A DNA stretch of 64,000 nt from Flavobacterium sp. N1736 (GTDB lineage: Bacteria; Bacteroidota; Bacteroidia; Flavobacteriales; Flavobacteriaceae): NCBI RefSeq assembly GCF_025947065.1, contig NZ_CP109994.1:3472001-3536000 (forward strand), in the 5' to 3' direction. The notes beneath the pieces were generated by a model that searched no databases, had not been told where the DNA came from, and was given only the letters and a program-made list of their open reading frames with translations. The translations under genes and the position numbers were made by a program. How positions within the stretch are numbered: the first letter of the stretch is position 1; every line of letters starts with the position of its first letter. Of the stretch, positions 15,618 to 24,366 are shown piece by piece.

Positions 15618-17921
15618 ATGCAAAAAAGTATATTTCTCTTTTTGATATTCTGTTATTCGTTCGGAAATGCACAAACTTCTCTAACTAATAATTCCATCAT
15701 TCCTGCTCCAAATTCATACAAAGCAACCGGAGACAGTATTACTATAAATGGACAAGTAAAAGTTATTTTTGAAAATAATAAGTTCAGCATGAAAGAACTT
15801 AAAACAGCGCAAATTTTTGAGTCGGCTATTAACAAAAATGTGTCTTCAAAAAAGAGCAATATTGCCATTTTGTTTATTACCAAAAATCCATCAGCTTCAT
15901 TAAAAAAAGAAGCATATACAATTAATATTACTGCAAAAAAGATCACCGTTACCGGAAGTGAAGAAGGATTATTTTATGCGGTTCAGAGTTTAATGCAGCT
16001 TTTTCCGAACAAACCTAAAAATCAGGAAATAAAATTGCCTTTTGTAACCATCGAAGACGAGCCCAGATACGGTTACCGCGGGCTTCACCTCGATGTTTGT
16101 CGTCATTTCTTTTCTGTTGCTGTTATAAAAGATTTTATTACACAAATGTCCAGTTATAAATTAAACAACTTTCACTGGCATTTAACAGACGATCAGGGCT
16201 GGAGAATTGAGATAAAAAAGTATCCAAAATTAACCGAAATCGGATCTAAAAGAGCACAGACTTTAGTGGGAAATAAATTCGAAAGATCACCGTATTTTTT
16301 TGACGGAAATCCGTACGGAGGTTTTTATACGCAGGAAGAAATTAAAGACGTTGTAAAATTTGCCGAGGAACATTATGTCAATATAATTCCCGAAATCGAA
16401 ATGCCCGGACATGCAACGGCAGCGGTTACGGCATATCCAAATTTAGCTTGTTTTCCGGATCGCCAATATAAAGTTGTAGAATATTGGGGTGTTTTTGAAG
16501 ATATTTTTTGTGCGGGAAAGGAAGAAACCTTTACTTTTCTTGAAGATGTTTTAACTGAAGTTATGGCTTTGTTTCCGAGTAAATATATTCATATTGGCGG
16601 AGACGAATGTCCGAAAACAAGATGGAAAGAATGCCCGAATTGTCAAAAACGAATCAAAGAATTAGGTTTAAAAAACGAACATGAATTACAAAGTTATTTA
16701 ACTACAAGAATCGAGAAATTCCTGAATGCAAACGGAAGACAAATTTTAGGTTGGGATGAAATGCTCGAAGGCGGACTTGCACCAAATGCCGCTGTAATGT
16801 CATGGCGAGGTGAAGCCGGCGGAATTAGTGCCGCAAGACAAAAACATAACGTAATCATGAATCCGGAACAGGTTCTTTATTTAGATTACAACCAAGGATA
16901 TTCTCCACAAGAACCTTTAACAATTGGAAGATTGACGACGGTTGAAAAAATATACAATTACAACCCAACTCCTGTCGATAGTTTAACTGTTGACGAGCAA
17001 AAATACATTATGGGCGTGCAGTCGAATCTTTGGTCAGAATATTTGACAAGTCCCGCAAAATTAAATTACATGATTTATCCGCGAGTATTTGCTTTAGCAG
17101 AAATTGCCTGGACAGAACCTAAAAACAAAGATTACGATCATTTTATTTTAAATCAAATTCCGTATCATTTAGAAAAACTAGAAGCACAAAAAAGATTGTA
17201 CAAAGTTCCAACTCCTTTTGGCGCTAATGAAACGGCACTAATAGCATCACAATATGTTTTAGATTTAAAACCAACGATCAAAAATAGTCAAATTTTCTAC
17301 ACAATTGACGGTTATAATCCTGATGAAACGGCAGAACTTTACACAAAACCTGTAACGATAAATATCCCAAAAGGAGAATTTAGAATCATAAAAACGGTTC
17401 AGATTAGTGCAAGCGGAAGAAGAAGTTCTATCAGTAAAATATTGGTTCGGAATCCCGATTTAAAATCGGCTTTAACCATAAAACCAACTAAGAAAGGTTT
17501 AAAGTTTGATTATTTTACAGGAACATTATTTCAGCAAGCGCAAGATTTAGAATTATCAAAACCTGTTAATTCCGGCATTTTTGAAGGTGCAATAAGCAGC
17601 GAAAAATGGAAAACGAAAACAGAGCGCTATATCGGCTTAAAATTCGACGGATACATCTATATTCCTGAAACTGCAAATTATACAATTTCGACGCTTTCAG
17701 ATGACGGATCGAAGCTTTTTATCGACAATGAATTAGTAGTTAATAATGATGGCATTCATTGGCTCAACGAAGCGTATGGAGCGGTGAAACTCGAAAAAGG
17801 TTTTCACAAAATCAATATCAGTTATTTTGACCAGATTGGCGGAACTACTTTAACTTGTTTTATTCAGCAGGAAGGAAAAGAAAAACAAGAAATTAGCGCT
17901 TCGCAATTGTATTATGAATAA
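15618..17921 (+). CDS. Secreted GH20 beta-N-acetylhexosaminidase with PA14 domain
   Basis: 767 residues from the ATG at 15618, where a clean signal peptide begins (MQKSIFLFLIFCYSFGNA). A longer GTG reading from 15552 runs through the operator and is rejected. Domains in order are a GH20b-type N-domain (about 30-140), the GH20 barrel (about 150-500) with RGLHLDVCRHFF and catalytic Asp329-Glu330 in IGGDECPKTRW, a chitobiase C-like beta domain (about 545-610), and a C-terminal PA14 domain (about 630-767; GYIYIPETANYTISTLSDDG). It removes terminal GlcNAc or GalNAc in the periplasm or at the cell surface. It is divergent from the DeoR gene and shares an operator-like site with susC. Confidence 0.94.
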   Translation: MQKSIFLFLIFCYSFGNAQTSLTNNSIIPAPNSYKATGDSITINGQVKVIFENNKFSMKELKTAQIFESAINKNVSSKKSNIAILFITKNPSASLKKEAYTINITAKKITVTGSEEGLFYAVQSLMQLFPNKPKNQEIKLPFVTIEDEPRYGYRGLHLDVCRHFFSVAVIKDFITQMSSYKLNNFHWHLTDDQGWRIEIKKYPKLTEIGSKRAQTLVGNKFERSPYFFDGNPYGGFYTQEEIKDVVKFAEEHYVNIIPEIEMPGHATAAVTAYPNLACFPDRQYKVVEYWGVFEDIFCAGKEETFTFLEDVLTEVMALFPSKYIHIGGDECPKTRWKECPNCQKRIKELGLKNEHELQSYLTTRIEKFLNANGRQILGWDEMLEGGLAPNAAVMSWRGEAGGISAARQKHNVIMNPEQVLYLDYNQGYSPQEPLTIGRLTTVEKIYNYNPTPVDSLTVDEQKYIMGVQSNLWSEYLTSPAKLNYMIYPRVFALAEIAWTEPKNKDYDHFILNQIPYHLEKLEAQKRLYKVPTPFGANETALIASQYVLDLKPTIKNSQIFYTIDGYNPDETAELYTKPVTINIPKGEFRIIKTVQISASGRRSSISKILVRNPDLKSALTIKPTKKGLKFDYFTGTLFQQAQDLELSKPVNSGIFEGAISSEKWKTKTERYIGLKFDGYIYIPETANYTISTLSDDGSKLFIDNELVVNNDGIHWLNEAYGAVKLEKGFHKINISYFDQIGGTTLTCFIQQEGKEKQEISASQLYYE

Positions 17922-17926
17922 GGTAT

Positions 17927-17959
17927 AAAAAAGGATCAGCATAAACTGATCCTTTTTTT
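17927..17959. terminator. Bidirectional terminator between GH20 and sdhB
   Basis: AAAAAAGGATCAG at 17927-17939 pairs with CTGATCCTTTTTTT at 17946-17959 around a six-base loop. It has A/T tracts on both sides, so it serves both convergent genes. Confidence 0.85.
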
Positions 17960-17983
17960 ATTTAAAATTAAAAGTCTTTTAAA

Positions 17984-18730
17984 TTATCCTTTTAAGCTTG
18001 CTGATAAATACTCACGGTTCATACGTGCGATATTTTCAAGAGAAATTCCTTTAGGACATTCTACCTCACAAGCTCCGGTGTTGGTACAGTTACCAAAACC
18101 TTCGTGATCCATTTGGTGTACCATGTTTAATACACGATCAACCGCTTCAATTTTACCTTGAGGCAATAAAGCATATTGAGAAACTTTTGCAGCAACGAAC
18201 AACATTGCCGATGAGTTTTTACAAGTTGCAACACAAGCTCCACAACCAATACAAGCAGCAGCATCAAATGATTTATCTGCGTCGTGTTTGTTTATCGGAA
18301 TTGTATTTGCATCAATTGTATTTCCTGAAGTATTTACCGAGATAAATCCTCCTGCATGTTGAATTCTGTCAAAAGAACTTCTGTCAACAACTAAATCTTT
18401 AATTACAGGGAAAGCTTTTGCTCTAAATGGCTCGATAAAAATCGTGTCACCATCTTTAAACATACGCATGTGTAATTGACAAGTTGTAACTCCTCTGTCT
18501 GGTCCGTGTGCTTCTCCGTTGATGAATAAAGAACACATTCCGCAGATTCCTTCACGACAATCGTGGTCAAATGCTACCGGCTCTTCTCCTTTGTTGATTA
18601 ATTGTTCGTTAAGAACATCAAGCATTTCAAGGAAAGACATATCTGGTTCGATTCCGTCAATTGGGTAATCAACGATTCCTCCTTTATCCTGGGCGTTTTT
18701 CTGACGCCATATTTTTAATGTAAGTTTCAT
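17984..18730 (-). CDS. sdhB: Succinate dehydrogenase iron-sulfur subunit
   Basis: 248 residues. The [2Fe-2S] site is CREGICGMC, the [4Fe-4S] site is [11 protein letters not shown], and the third cluster uses [14 protein letters not shown], all in the order expected for SdhB/FrdB. It passes electrons from the flavoprotein to the membrane cytochrome b in the respiratory chain. It is last in the sdhC-sdhA-sdhB operon, 92 bases after sdhA. Confidence 0.97.
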   Translation of the reverse strand: MKLTLKIWRQKNAQDKGGIVDYPIDGIEPDMSFLEMLDVLNEQLINKGEEPVAFDHDCREGICGMCSLFINGEAHGPDRGVTTCQLHMRMFKDGDTIFIEPFRAKAFPVIKDLVVDRSSFDRIQHAGGFISVNTSGNTIDANTIPINKHDADKSFDAAACIGCGACVATCKNSSAMLFVAAKVSQYALLPQGKIEAVDRVLNMVHQMDHEGFGNCTNTGACEVECPKGISLENIARMNREYLSASLKG

Positions 18731-18822
18731 ACTGTTTTAGTTTGAAGGTCATAAAGTCGAAAGTCGAAAGTCACTTAGCATTTAGCCATTAAACTTTAAG
18801 ACTTTTGTCTTTTGACTAATTG

Positions 18823-20823
18823 CTATTTGTAGCTTCTTTGTACTAATTTAATGTTTTCGTAAACCAGAGGTTCTTTGTGTAATACTGCATCACTTGGTTT
18901 TCCTTTGTATTCCCAAGCTGCAACATATGCAAAGTTTTCGTCATCACGAAGTGCTTCTCCTTCTTCTGTTTGGTATTCTTCACGGAAGTGACCTCCACAA
19001 GACTCATTACGGTGCAATGCATCTTTCGCGAACAATTCTCCTAACTCTAAGAAATCGGCAACACGTGTCGCTTTCTCTAATTCCTGATTAAATTCGTTAG
19101 CGCTTCCAGGAACTTTTACATCTTTATAAAACTCTTCACGTAAAGCGGCAATTTCTTCGATAGCTTCAGTTAAACCTTTAGCGTTACGAGCCATACCAAC
19201 TTTATCCCACATGATTTTTCCTAATTTCTTATGGAAATAATCTACAGAATGAGTTCCTTTATTATTGATAAATCTGTCGATTTGATCTTTTACTTCTTTT
19301 TCTGCTGCTGCGAATTCTGGTAAATCTGTAGAAATTTCTCCCATTTTAATATCCGGAGCTAAATAATCTCCAATAGTATAAGGTAACACGAAATATCCAT
19401 CAGCTAAACCTTGCATCAAAGCAGAAGCTCCAAGTCTGTTTGCTCCGTGATCAGAGAAGTTAGATTCTCCAATTGAGAAACAACCCGGAATTGTAGTCAT
19501 TAAGTTATAATCAACCCAGGTTCCACCCATTGTGTAGTGAACCGCAGGGTAAATCATCATTGGTGTAGTATAAGGATCTTCGTCAACGATTTTGTAATAC
19601 ATCTGGAATAAGTTTCCGTATTTACTTTTCACGATTTCAGCTCCTAGTTTAGTTACCAAAGCCGCATCGTTAGCATCTAAACCTTTTACGAAAGCTTCTT
19701 CAGTTCCGTAACGTTTAATTGCTGCTGCGAAATCCAAGTAAACCGCTTCTCCTGTTTTGTTAACTCCAAAACCGGCATCACATCTTTCTTTTGCAGCACG
19801 AGACGCTACGTCACGAGGTACTAAGTTACCAAAAGCAGGATATCTTCTTTCTAAGAAATAATCTCTCTCAGCTTCAGATAAATCTGTTGCTTTTTTCTTT
19901 CCTTCACGAATTGCCTGTGCATCTTCTTGTTTTGCAGGAACCCAAATACGACCGTCATTACGTAACGACTCAGACATCAAAGTCAGTTTTGACTGGTGAT
20001 CTCCAGAAACCGGAATACAAGTTGGGTGAATTTGTGTGTAACAAGGATTTGCGAAAAACGCTCCTTTTTTATGAATTTTCCAAGCTGCTGTTGCGTTACT
20101 TCCCATAGCATTTGTTGACAGGAAAAATACGTTACCATATCCTCCCGAACCAACTACTACAGCGTGAGCAGAATGTCTTTCTATTTCTCCTGTAACTAAA
20201 TTACGAGCGATAATACCTCTTGCTTTTCCGTTCACGATAACAATGTCAAGCATTTCGTGACGGTTGTACATTTTTATTTTTCCACGACCAATCTGGCGGT
20301 TCATTGCAGAATAAGCTCCTAACAATAATTGTTGTCCAGTTTGTCCTTGTGCATAAAAAGTACGGGAAACTAAAGTTCCTCCAAAAGAACGGTTATCTAA
20401 TAATCCGCCATATTCACGAGCCAATGGTACACCTTGCGCCACACACTGGTCAATAATATTAGCAGAAACTTCGGCCAAACGGTGAACATTTGCCTCACGT
20501 GCACGGTAATCTCCTCCTTTTACAGTATCGTAAAATAATCTGTAAACCGAGTCACCGTCACCTTTATAATTTTTTGCCGCATTGATACCACCTTGTGCAG
20601 CAATAGAGTGCGCACGACGAGGTGAATCCTGAAAACAAAATGCTTTTACGTTATATCCCTGCTCAGCCAAAGTAGCCGCAGCTGAACCTCCAGCCAAACC
20701 TGTACCAACAATAATAATATCTAAATTACGTTTGTTTGCAGGGTTTACTAAATTAATATGATCTTTATAATCTGTCCATTTGTCCGATATTGGGCCGTGT
20801 GGAATTTTTGAATCTAATGCCAT
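18823..20823 (-). CDS. sdhA: Succinate dehydrogenase flavoprotein subunit
   Basis: 666 residues. The N-terminal dinucleotide fold ([22 protein letters not shown]) is followed by [18 protein letters not shown], whose His is the covalent FAD site. The family substrate region [13 protein letters not shown] and the C-terminal flavin motif [20 protein letters not shown] are also present. The length and sequence fit the Bacteroidota type-B enzyme. It oxidises succinate to fumarate at the inner face of the membrane. It starts 11 bases after the end of sdhC. Confidence 0.97.
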   Translation of the reverse strand: MALDSKIPHGPISDKWTDYKDHINLVNPANKRNLDIIIVGTGLAGGSAAATLAEQGYNVKAFCFQDSPRRAHSIAAQGGINAAKNYKGDGDSVYRLFYDTVKGGDYRAREANVHRLAEVSANIIDQCVAQGVPLAREYGGLLDNRSFGGTLVSRTFYAQGQTGQQLLLGAYSAMNRQIGRGKIKMYNRHEMLDIVIVNGKARGIIARNLVTGEIERHSAHAVVVGSGGYGNVFFLSTNAMGSNATAAWKIHKKGAFFANPCYTQIHPTCIPVSGDHQSKLTLMSESLRNDGRIWVPAKQEDAQAIREGKKKATDLSEAERDYFLERRYPAFGNLVPRDVASRAAKERCDAGFGVNKTGEAVYLDFAAAIKRYGTEEAFVKGLDANDAALVTKLGAEIVKSKYGNLFQMYYKIVDEDPYTTPMMIYPAVHYTMGGTWVDYNLMTTIPGCFSIGESNFSDHGANRLGASALMQGLADGYFVLPYTIGDYLAPDIKMGEISTDLPEFAAAEKEVKDQIDRFINNKGTHSVDYFHKKLGKIMWDKVGMARNAKGLTEAIEEIAALREEFYKDVKVPGSANEFNQELEKATRVADFLELGELFAKDALHRNESCGGHFREEYQTEEGEALRDDENFAYVAAWEYKGKPSDAVLHKEPLVYENIKLVQRSYK

Positions 20824-20834
20824 TATAATTTATA

Positions 20835-21500
20835 TTAATTATTGAAATGATGAAATAATGCGATAATTACGAAAAGTGCCGGTACTACAACTGCAAAACC
20901 GTAACCCACTTTACTTAAAAATCTAGAATATTTATTGTGCATTCCCATTGATTGTAGAGAAGACCCGAATCCATGCCAAAGGTGAAATCCTAATAACACA
21001 AAAGCTACACAATATAATCCCGTACGAATTGGATCGTGAAATTTATGAACTAACTCTCCATAATATCTTGTAGCGTCAGGCGTGTTACCTTCTACATATT
21101 TATACGCAATTTCAGGAACCCAAAAATCATAAAAGTGCAATACAAAGAAAGCCAATACAACAGCTCCCGAAATAATCATATTTCTTGAAGTCCATGAAGC
21201 GTTAGCAGCTCCGTTGTATTTTGCATAAGCAATAGGTCGTGCATTTCTATTTTGTATTGTCAGAACAAATCCAAATACAAAATGGAAAATTACACCAAAT
21301 GCTAAAACAGGTTGCATTACATATTGAATTAGCGGATTGTATCCCATAAAATGAGAAACTTCGTTAAAAACGTTTTCACTAAAAATAGAAACTAGATTTA
21401 AGGAAACATGCAGCGCTAAAAACGAGATTAAGAACAGTCCTGAAAGAGCCATTGCAACTTTCTTTAAGATGGACGCGTTCAATAGTGCAGATTGTGCCAT
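20835..21500 (-). CDS. sdhC: Succinate dehydrogenase cytochrome b subunit (type B, five-helix)
   Basis: 221 residues with about five hydrophobic helices and several helix-embedded histidines (FLALHVSLNL, FGVIFHFVFG, FFVLHFYDFW, GFHLWHGFGSS), consistent with a di-heme single-subunit anchor. It anchors SdhAB and reduces menaquinone. It is the first gene of the operon, preceded by a well-formed promoter. Confidence 0.95.
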   Translation of the reverse strand: MAQSALLNASILKKVAMALSGLFLISFLALHVSLNLVSIFSENVFNEVSHFMGYNPLIQYVMQPVLAFGVIFHFVFGFVLTIQNRNARPIAYAKYNGAANASWTSRNMIISGAVVLAFFVLHFYDFWVPEIAYKYVEGNTPDATRYYGELVHKFHDPIRTGLYCVAFVLLGFHLWHGFGSSLQSMGMHNKYSRFLSKVGYGFAVVVPALFVIIALFHHFNN

Positions 21501-21533
21501 AAGAGTTTAAGTAGTTTGTTTTAAAAAATTATA

Positions 21534-21564
21534 CAAAAATAAAGCAAATACAAATGAACTACAA
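21534..21564 (-). promoter_or_regulatory. Promoter of the sdhCAB operon
   Basis: On the minus strand, TTG at 21564-21562 is followed after 20 bases by TATTTTTG at 21541-21534. This matches the Bacteroidota -33/-7 pattern, 34 bases before the sdhC start. The rest of the 320-base gap to mvaS (21501-21820) is AT-rich and shows nothing else I can name. Confidence 0.6.
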
Positions 21565-21820
21565 CCATTTCGCTGTTATTTATAATGATTTTAAAGAGCT
21601 TTTAAGACTATTATACAAAATATTAGAAAACAACTAAATAAGCTAATTTCATGAAGCATTTTAACGAAATCCTGACATTTATACAATTACCAAATTATTA
21701 TTTTTTTTAGGTTTTTGACTTATTTTCCTCAAAAATAAAGCCTCACCGAATTTTAATGAGGGAAAACGAATGAATTTTAATAGCATAATTTTACCTTTAT
21801 CGGCTTCAAAAAAAATCAGA

Positions 21821-23182
21821 ATGAAAACAGGAATTGACGCTATTTCTTTTGACGTAGCCAACATACATTTACCCATCAAAACTTTGGCTGTTGCCAGAAA
21901 TATAGAACCAGAAAAACTAGAAAAAGGTCTCGGATTAATTAAAATGACTTTGCCGGATGTTCATCAGGATGCGGTTGTTTTTGGAGCAAACGCTTTAACA
22001 AAACTTATTCTTGAAAACAAAATAAACCTAAACGAAATAAGCCGGATTTATGTTGGAACCGAAAGCGGAATCGACAGTTCGAAACCAATTAGTTCTTTCT
22101 TAATCAGTTTAATGGAGCAAAAATTTGGCGAAGATTCTCTTTCCGAATGTGATGTTGTCGATTTTACTTTTGCCTGTATTGGCGGTGTCGATGCTTTGCA
22201 AAACTGTATTGATTTTGTAAAACTAAACCCAACCAAAAAAGCAATTGTCGTTACGACAGATTTTGCAAAATATGATTTAAATTCAACCGGAGAATACACA
22301 CAAGGCGCCGGAGCTCTGGCAATGCTTGTCACTTCAAACCCAAGAATTATTGCTTTTGATGAAAATTGGGCAACATCTACAAAAGGTGTTTTTGATTTTT
22401 TCAAACCTTACAGAACTATCTCAAAAGAAACGATTACGCAAAACGAAAACAACGATCCTTGGTTTGACAATTTAGAAGCCGAAATCGAGATCCACAAAGA
22501 TCAACCGGTTTTTGACGGTCAATATTCGAATCAATGTTATATGGATCGTACGCGAAATGCTTACTTTTCGTTCAAGAAATTAAAAAATACAACCGAAACT
22601 TTATATAATTCATGGAACAGTATTATTATGCACCTTCCCTACTCTTTTCAGGGACGCAGAATGTTGTCTGAAATTTATGCTTTAGATCATGCTGATAAAA
22701 TTATTGCAGAAAATATAGAATCGGCAGATTATCAAAACAAAATTAAAGAAGTCGGAAAATCTGACGAATACAAAAAGTTTGTAACCGAGAAATTACAACC
22801 CGCAGAATTGGCTTCATCTTTAATAGGAAACTTATATACCGGTTCCATTTTCATGGGATTATTATCGACTTTGGCTCATTATTATGATACTAAAACTGAA
22901 GTTGCAGGAACTAAATTCGGTTTTCTGGCGTATGGAAGCGGATCTAAATCGAAAGTTTTTGAAGGAACAATTCAAACAAACTGGCAATTGGCTTTAGCCA
23001 AAACCAAACTTTTTGAAAATCTGGAAGAAAGTGTAGAAATTGGTTTTGAAACTTACGAAAGTCTTCACAAAAAAGAACAAAAACAAAGCATTCGAACTCC
23101 TAAAAACGAATGGATTTTAGATCGAATCGAAAAAGAAATCCCTGTTTTAATTGGAGCGAGATATTATAAATGGGTTGAATAA
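21821..23182 (+). CDS. mvaS: Hydroxymethylglutaryl-CoA synthase
   Basis: 453 residues from the ATG at 21821, where family similarity begins (MKTGIDAISFDVANIHLPIK). An earlier ATG at 21770 adds 17 residues unlike the family. Cys119 in DFTFACIGGVDALQNC is the catalytic thiol. It condenses acetoacetyl-CoA and acetyl-CoA to HMG-CoA in the mevalonate route to isoprenoids, which Flavobacteriaceae use in place of the MEP route. It is a single gene with a strong hairpin terminator after it. Confidence 0.95.
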   Translation: MKTGIDAISFDVANIHLPIKTLAVARNIEPEKLEKGLGLIKMTLPDVHQDAVVFGANALTKLILENKINLNEISRIYVGTESGIDSSKPISSFLISLMEQKFGEDSLSECDVVDFTFACIGGVDALQNCIDFVKLNPTKKAIVVTTDFAKYDLNSTGEYTQGAGALAMLVTSNPRIIAFDENWATSTKGVFDFFKPYRTISKETITQNENNDPWFDNLEAEIEIHKDQPVFDGQYSNQCYMDRTRNAYFSFKKLKNTTETLYNSWNSIIMHLPYSFQGRRMLSEIYALDHADKIIAENIESADYQNKIKEVGKSDEYKKFVTEKLQPAELASSLIGNLYTGSIFMGLLSTLAHYYDTKTEVAGTKFGFLAYGSGSKSKVFEGTIQTNWQLALAKTKLFENLEESVEIGFETYESLHKKEQKQSIRTPKNEWILDRIEKEIPVLIGARYYKWVE

Positions 23183-23215
23183 ATTCTAATAGAAAAATTC
23201 CAATTAAATACGATT

Positions 23216-23256
23216 AACCTTTGTCAAAGTTTTGAACTTTGACAAAGGTTTTTTTA
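23216..23256 (+). terminator. Terminator of mvaS
   Basis: AACCTTTGTCAAAGTT at 23216-23231 is perfectly complementary to AACTTTGACAAAGGTT at 23235-23250, with a three-base loop and a following run of T. Confidence 0.85.
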
Positions 23257-23268
23257 TTAAGCCCAATC

Positions 23269-23349
23269 GTCATTGCGAGGAACGAAGCAACCACACTAAC
23301 AAAATCAACCAATGTTATATACAAGATGAGATTGCTTCGTTCCTCGCAA
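23269..23349. repeat. Dispersed GTCATTGCGAGG palindromic repeat, copy 1
   Basis: It begins GTCATTGCGAGGAACGAAGC and ends GATTGCTTCGTTCCTCGCAA, with CCACACTAAC in the middle. A second copy lies at 48870-48943. The outer parts are inverted copies of each other. It is noncoding; short frames through it are repeat artefacts. Confidence 0.75.
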
Positions 23350-23381
23350 AGACTTTGCAGTCGTACCAAAATAAGTTCAAA

Positions 23382-24137
23382 TTATTCTTTTTTAAATTTT
23401 CTCTTTTCGATCAAATATTCTTTATTTTCGATAATCCAGTATTTCTTTATCCATAAATTATCTTTATTATAAACATACCGGTATTTCTCCTCTTTATATT
23501 TAGATCTTCCTCCTGCAATTATTATTGGATAAGTTTCTTCTGGAATTGATTTTCGTTTTACTTCGATTACATTTTTAAAAACATCATAAACATAGTTATT
23601 GATTTCAATATTGCTTTTACCTTCATATTTTGAAAATACTTTTTGTTCCAAAACAGCACCAAAAGAATTGTATAGTAATTCTACTTTATAAGAAGTTAAA
23701 GAGTCCATTTTTGTTTTTGGAAATTCTATAGTTTGTGGTAAATTTTGAGAATTAAAATTAGAGTAATATTCTCTGGACAAACATTTTTTTTCAATTAACT
23801 GATTACTTGAATTGTAAACATATGAGTATTTTATAGTGTCATTAATCTGACCTTTATTGATATTGAATTTTATAATTTCAGAAACAACATTCTTTTTTAA
23901 ATCGTAATTGTATTCAGATTTATAAACTAAGCTAGATTTGTTAAAAGTCTCTACTTCTTTTATTTTTCCATCTTCTAAAATATATCTGCTTGAAAAGGCA
24001 CTTTTTTTATTATTAAAATATTTTTTATTTTCAACACTTCTGTATTTCTTTAGGTTATCATTATTTTCAAGTCGATAAAAAGATTGACTTAATAAAGATA
24101 TTGGAAATAAAAAAAGATATAGATAAACAATTTTCAT
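23382..24137 (-). CDS. Secreted protein of unknown function with YD-like repeats
   Basis: 251 residues with a signal peptide (MKIVYLYLFLFPISLLSQ). The body is Lys/Tyr/Asn-rich and has repeated Y-x-Y-(8-12)-N units: YKSEYNYDLKKN, YSYVYNSSNQ, EINNYVYDVFKN, YRYVYNKDN. These recall the short beta-hairpin units of RHS/YD-type or MORN-like proteins, but no family can be named. It is probably periplasmic or surface-located. Its very high AT content, compared with pepP beside it, may mean recent acquisition or relaxed constraint. It is monocistronic. Confidence 0.7.
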   Translation of the reverse strand: MKIVYLYLFLFPISLLSQSFYRLENNDNLKKYRSVENKKYFNNKKSAFSSRYILEDGKIKEVETFNKSSLVYKSEYNYDLKKNVVSEIIKFNINKGQINDTIKYSYVYNSSNQLIEKKCLSREYYSNFNSQNLPQTIEFPKTKMDSLTSYKVELLYNSFGAVLEQKVFSKYEGKSNIEINNYVYDVFKNVIEVKRKSIPEETYPIIIAGGRSKYKEEKYRYVYNKDNLWIKKYWIIENKEYLIEKRKFKKE

Positions 24138-24227
24138 ACTTATATTTTCACTTGTTGATATGATAATCTCCTAGAGTTTAATTTTTTCACCAATATACAA
24201 AATTTAATATATGGTAATTTCTTCGAC

Positions 24228-24260
24228 AAACCCAACAGGTTTTAAAAACCTGTCGGGTTT
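24228..24260. repeat. Hairpin repeat between divergent genes
   Basis: AAACCCAACAGGTTT pairs with AAACCTGTCGGGTTT across a short TAA-containing loop, with one mismatch. It lies between two divergently transcribed genes, so it cannot be an ordinary 3' terminator. It looks like a dispersed palindromic repeat. Confidence 0.6.
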
Positions 24261-24330
24261 AATTGTTACGCGTACCAAACAAATAAGAAAACTTTAATAA
24301 ATCAATTATATCATCTTCTCTAAAAAATAG

Positions 24331-24338
24331 TAATTTTG
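24331..24338 (+). promoter_or_regulatory. Predicted pepP promoter, -7 element
   Basis: TAATTTTG matches TAnnTTTG and lies 28 bases upstream of the pepP ATG. No convincing -33 was seen. Confidence 0.4.
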
Positions 24339-24366
24339 AAAATTCGAAGTTCAAAAATTAGTTATT

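Noticed and set aside
23232..23472. Two short overlapping plus-strand frames
   Set aside because: They run through the mvaS terminator, the GTCATTGCGAGG repeat and antisense to the secreted protein gene.
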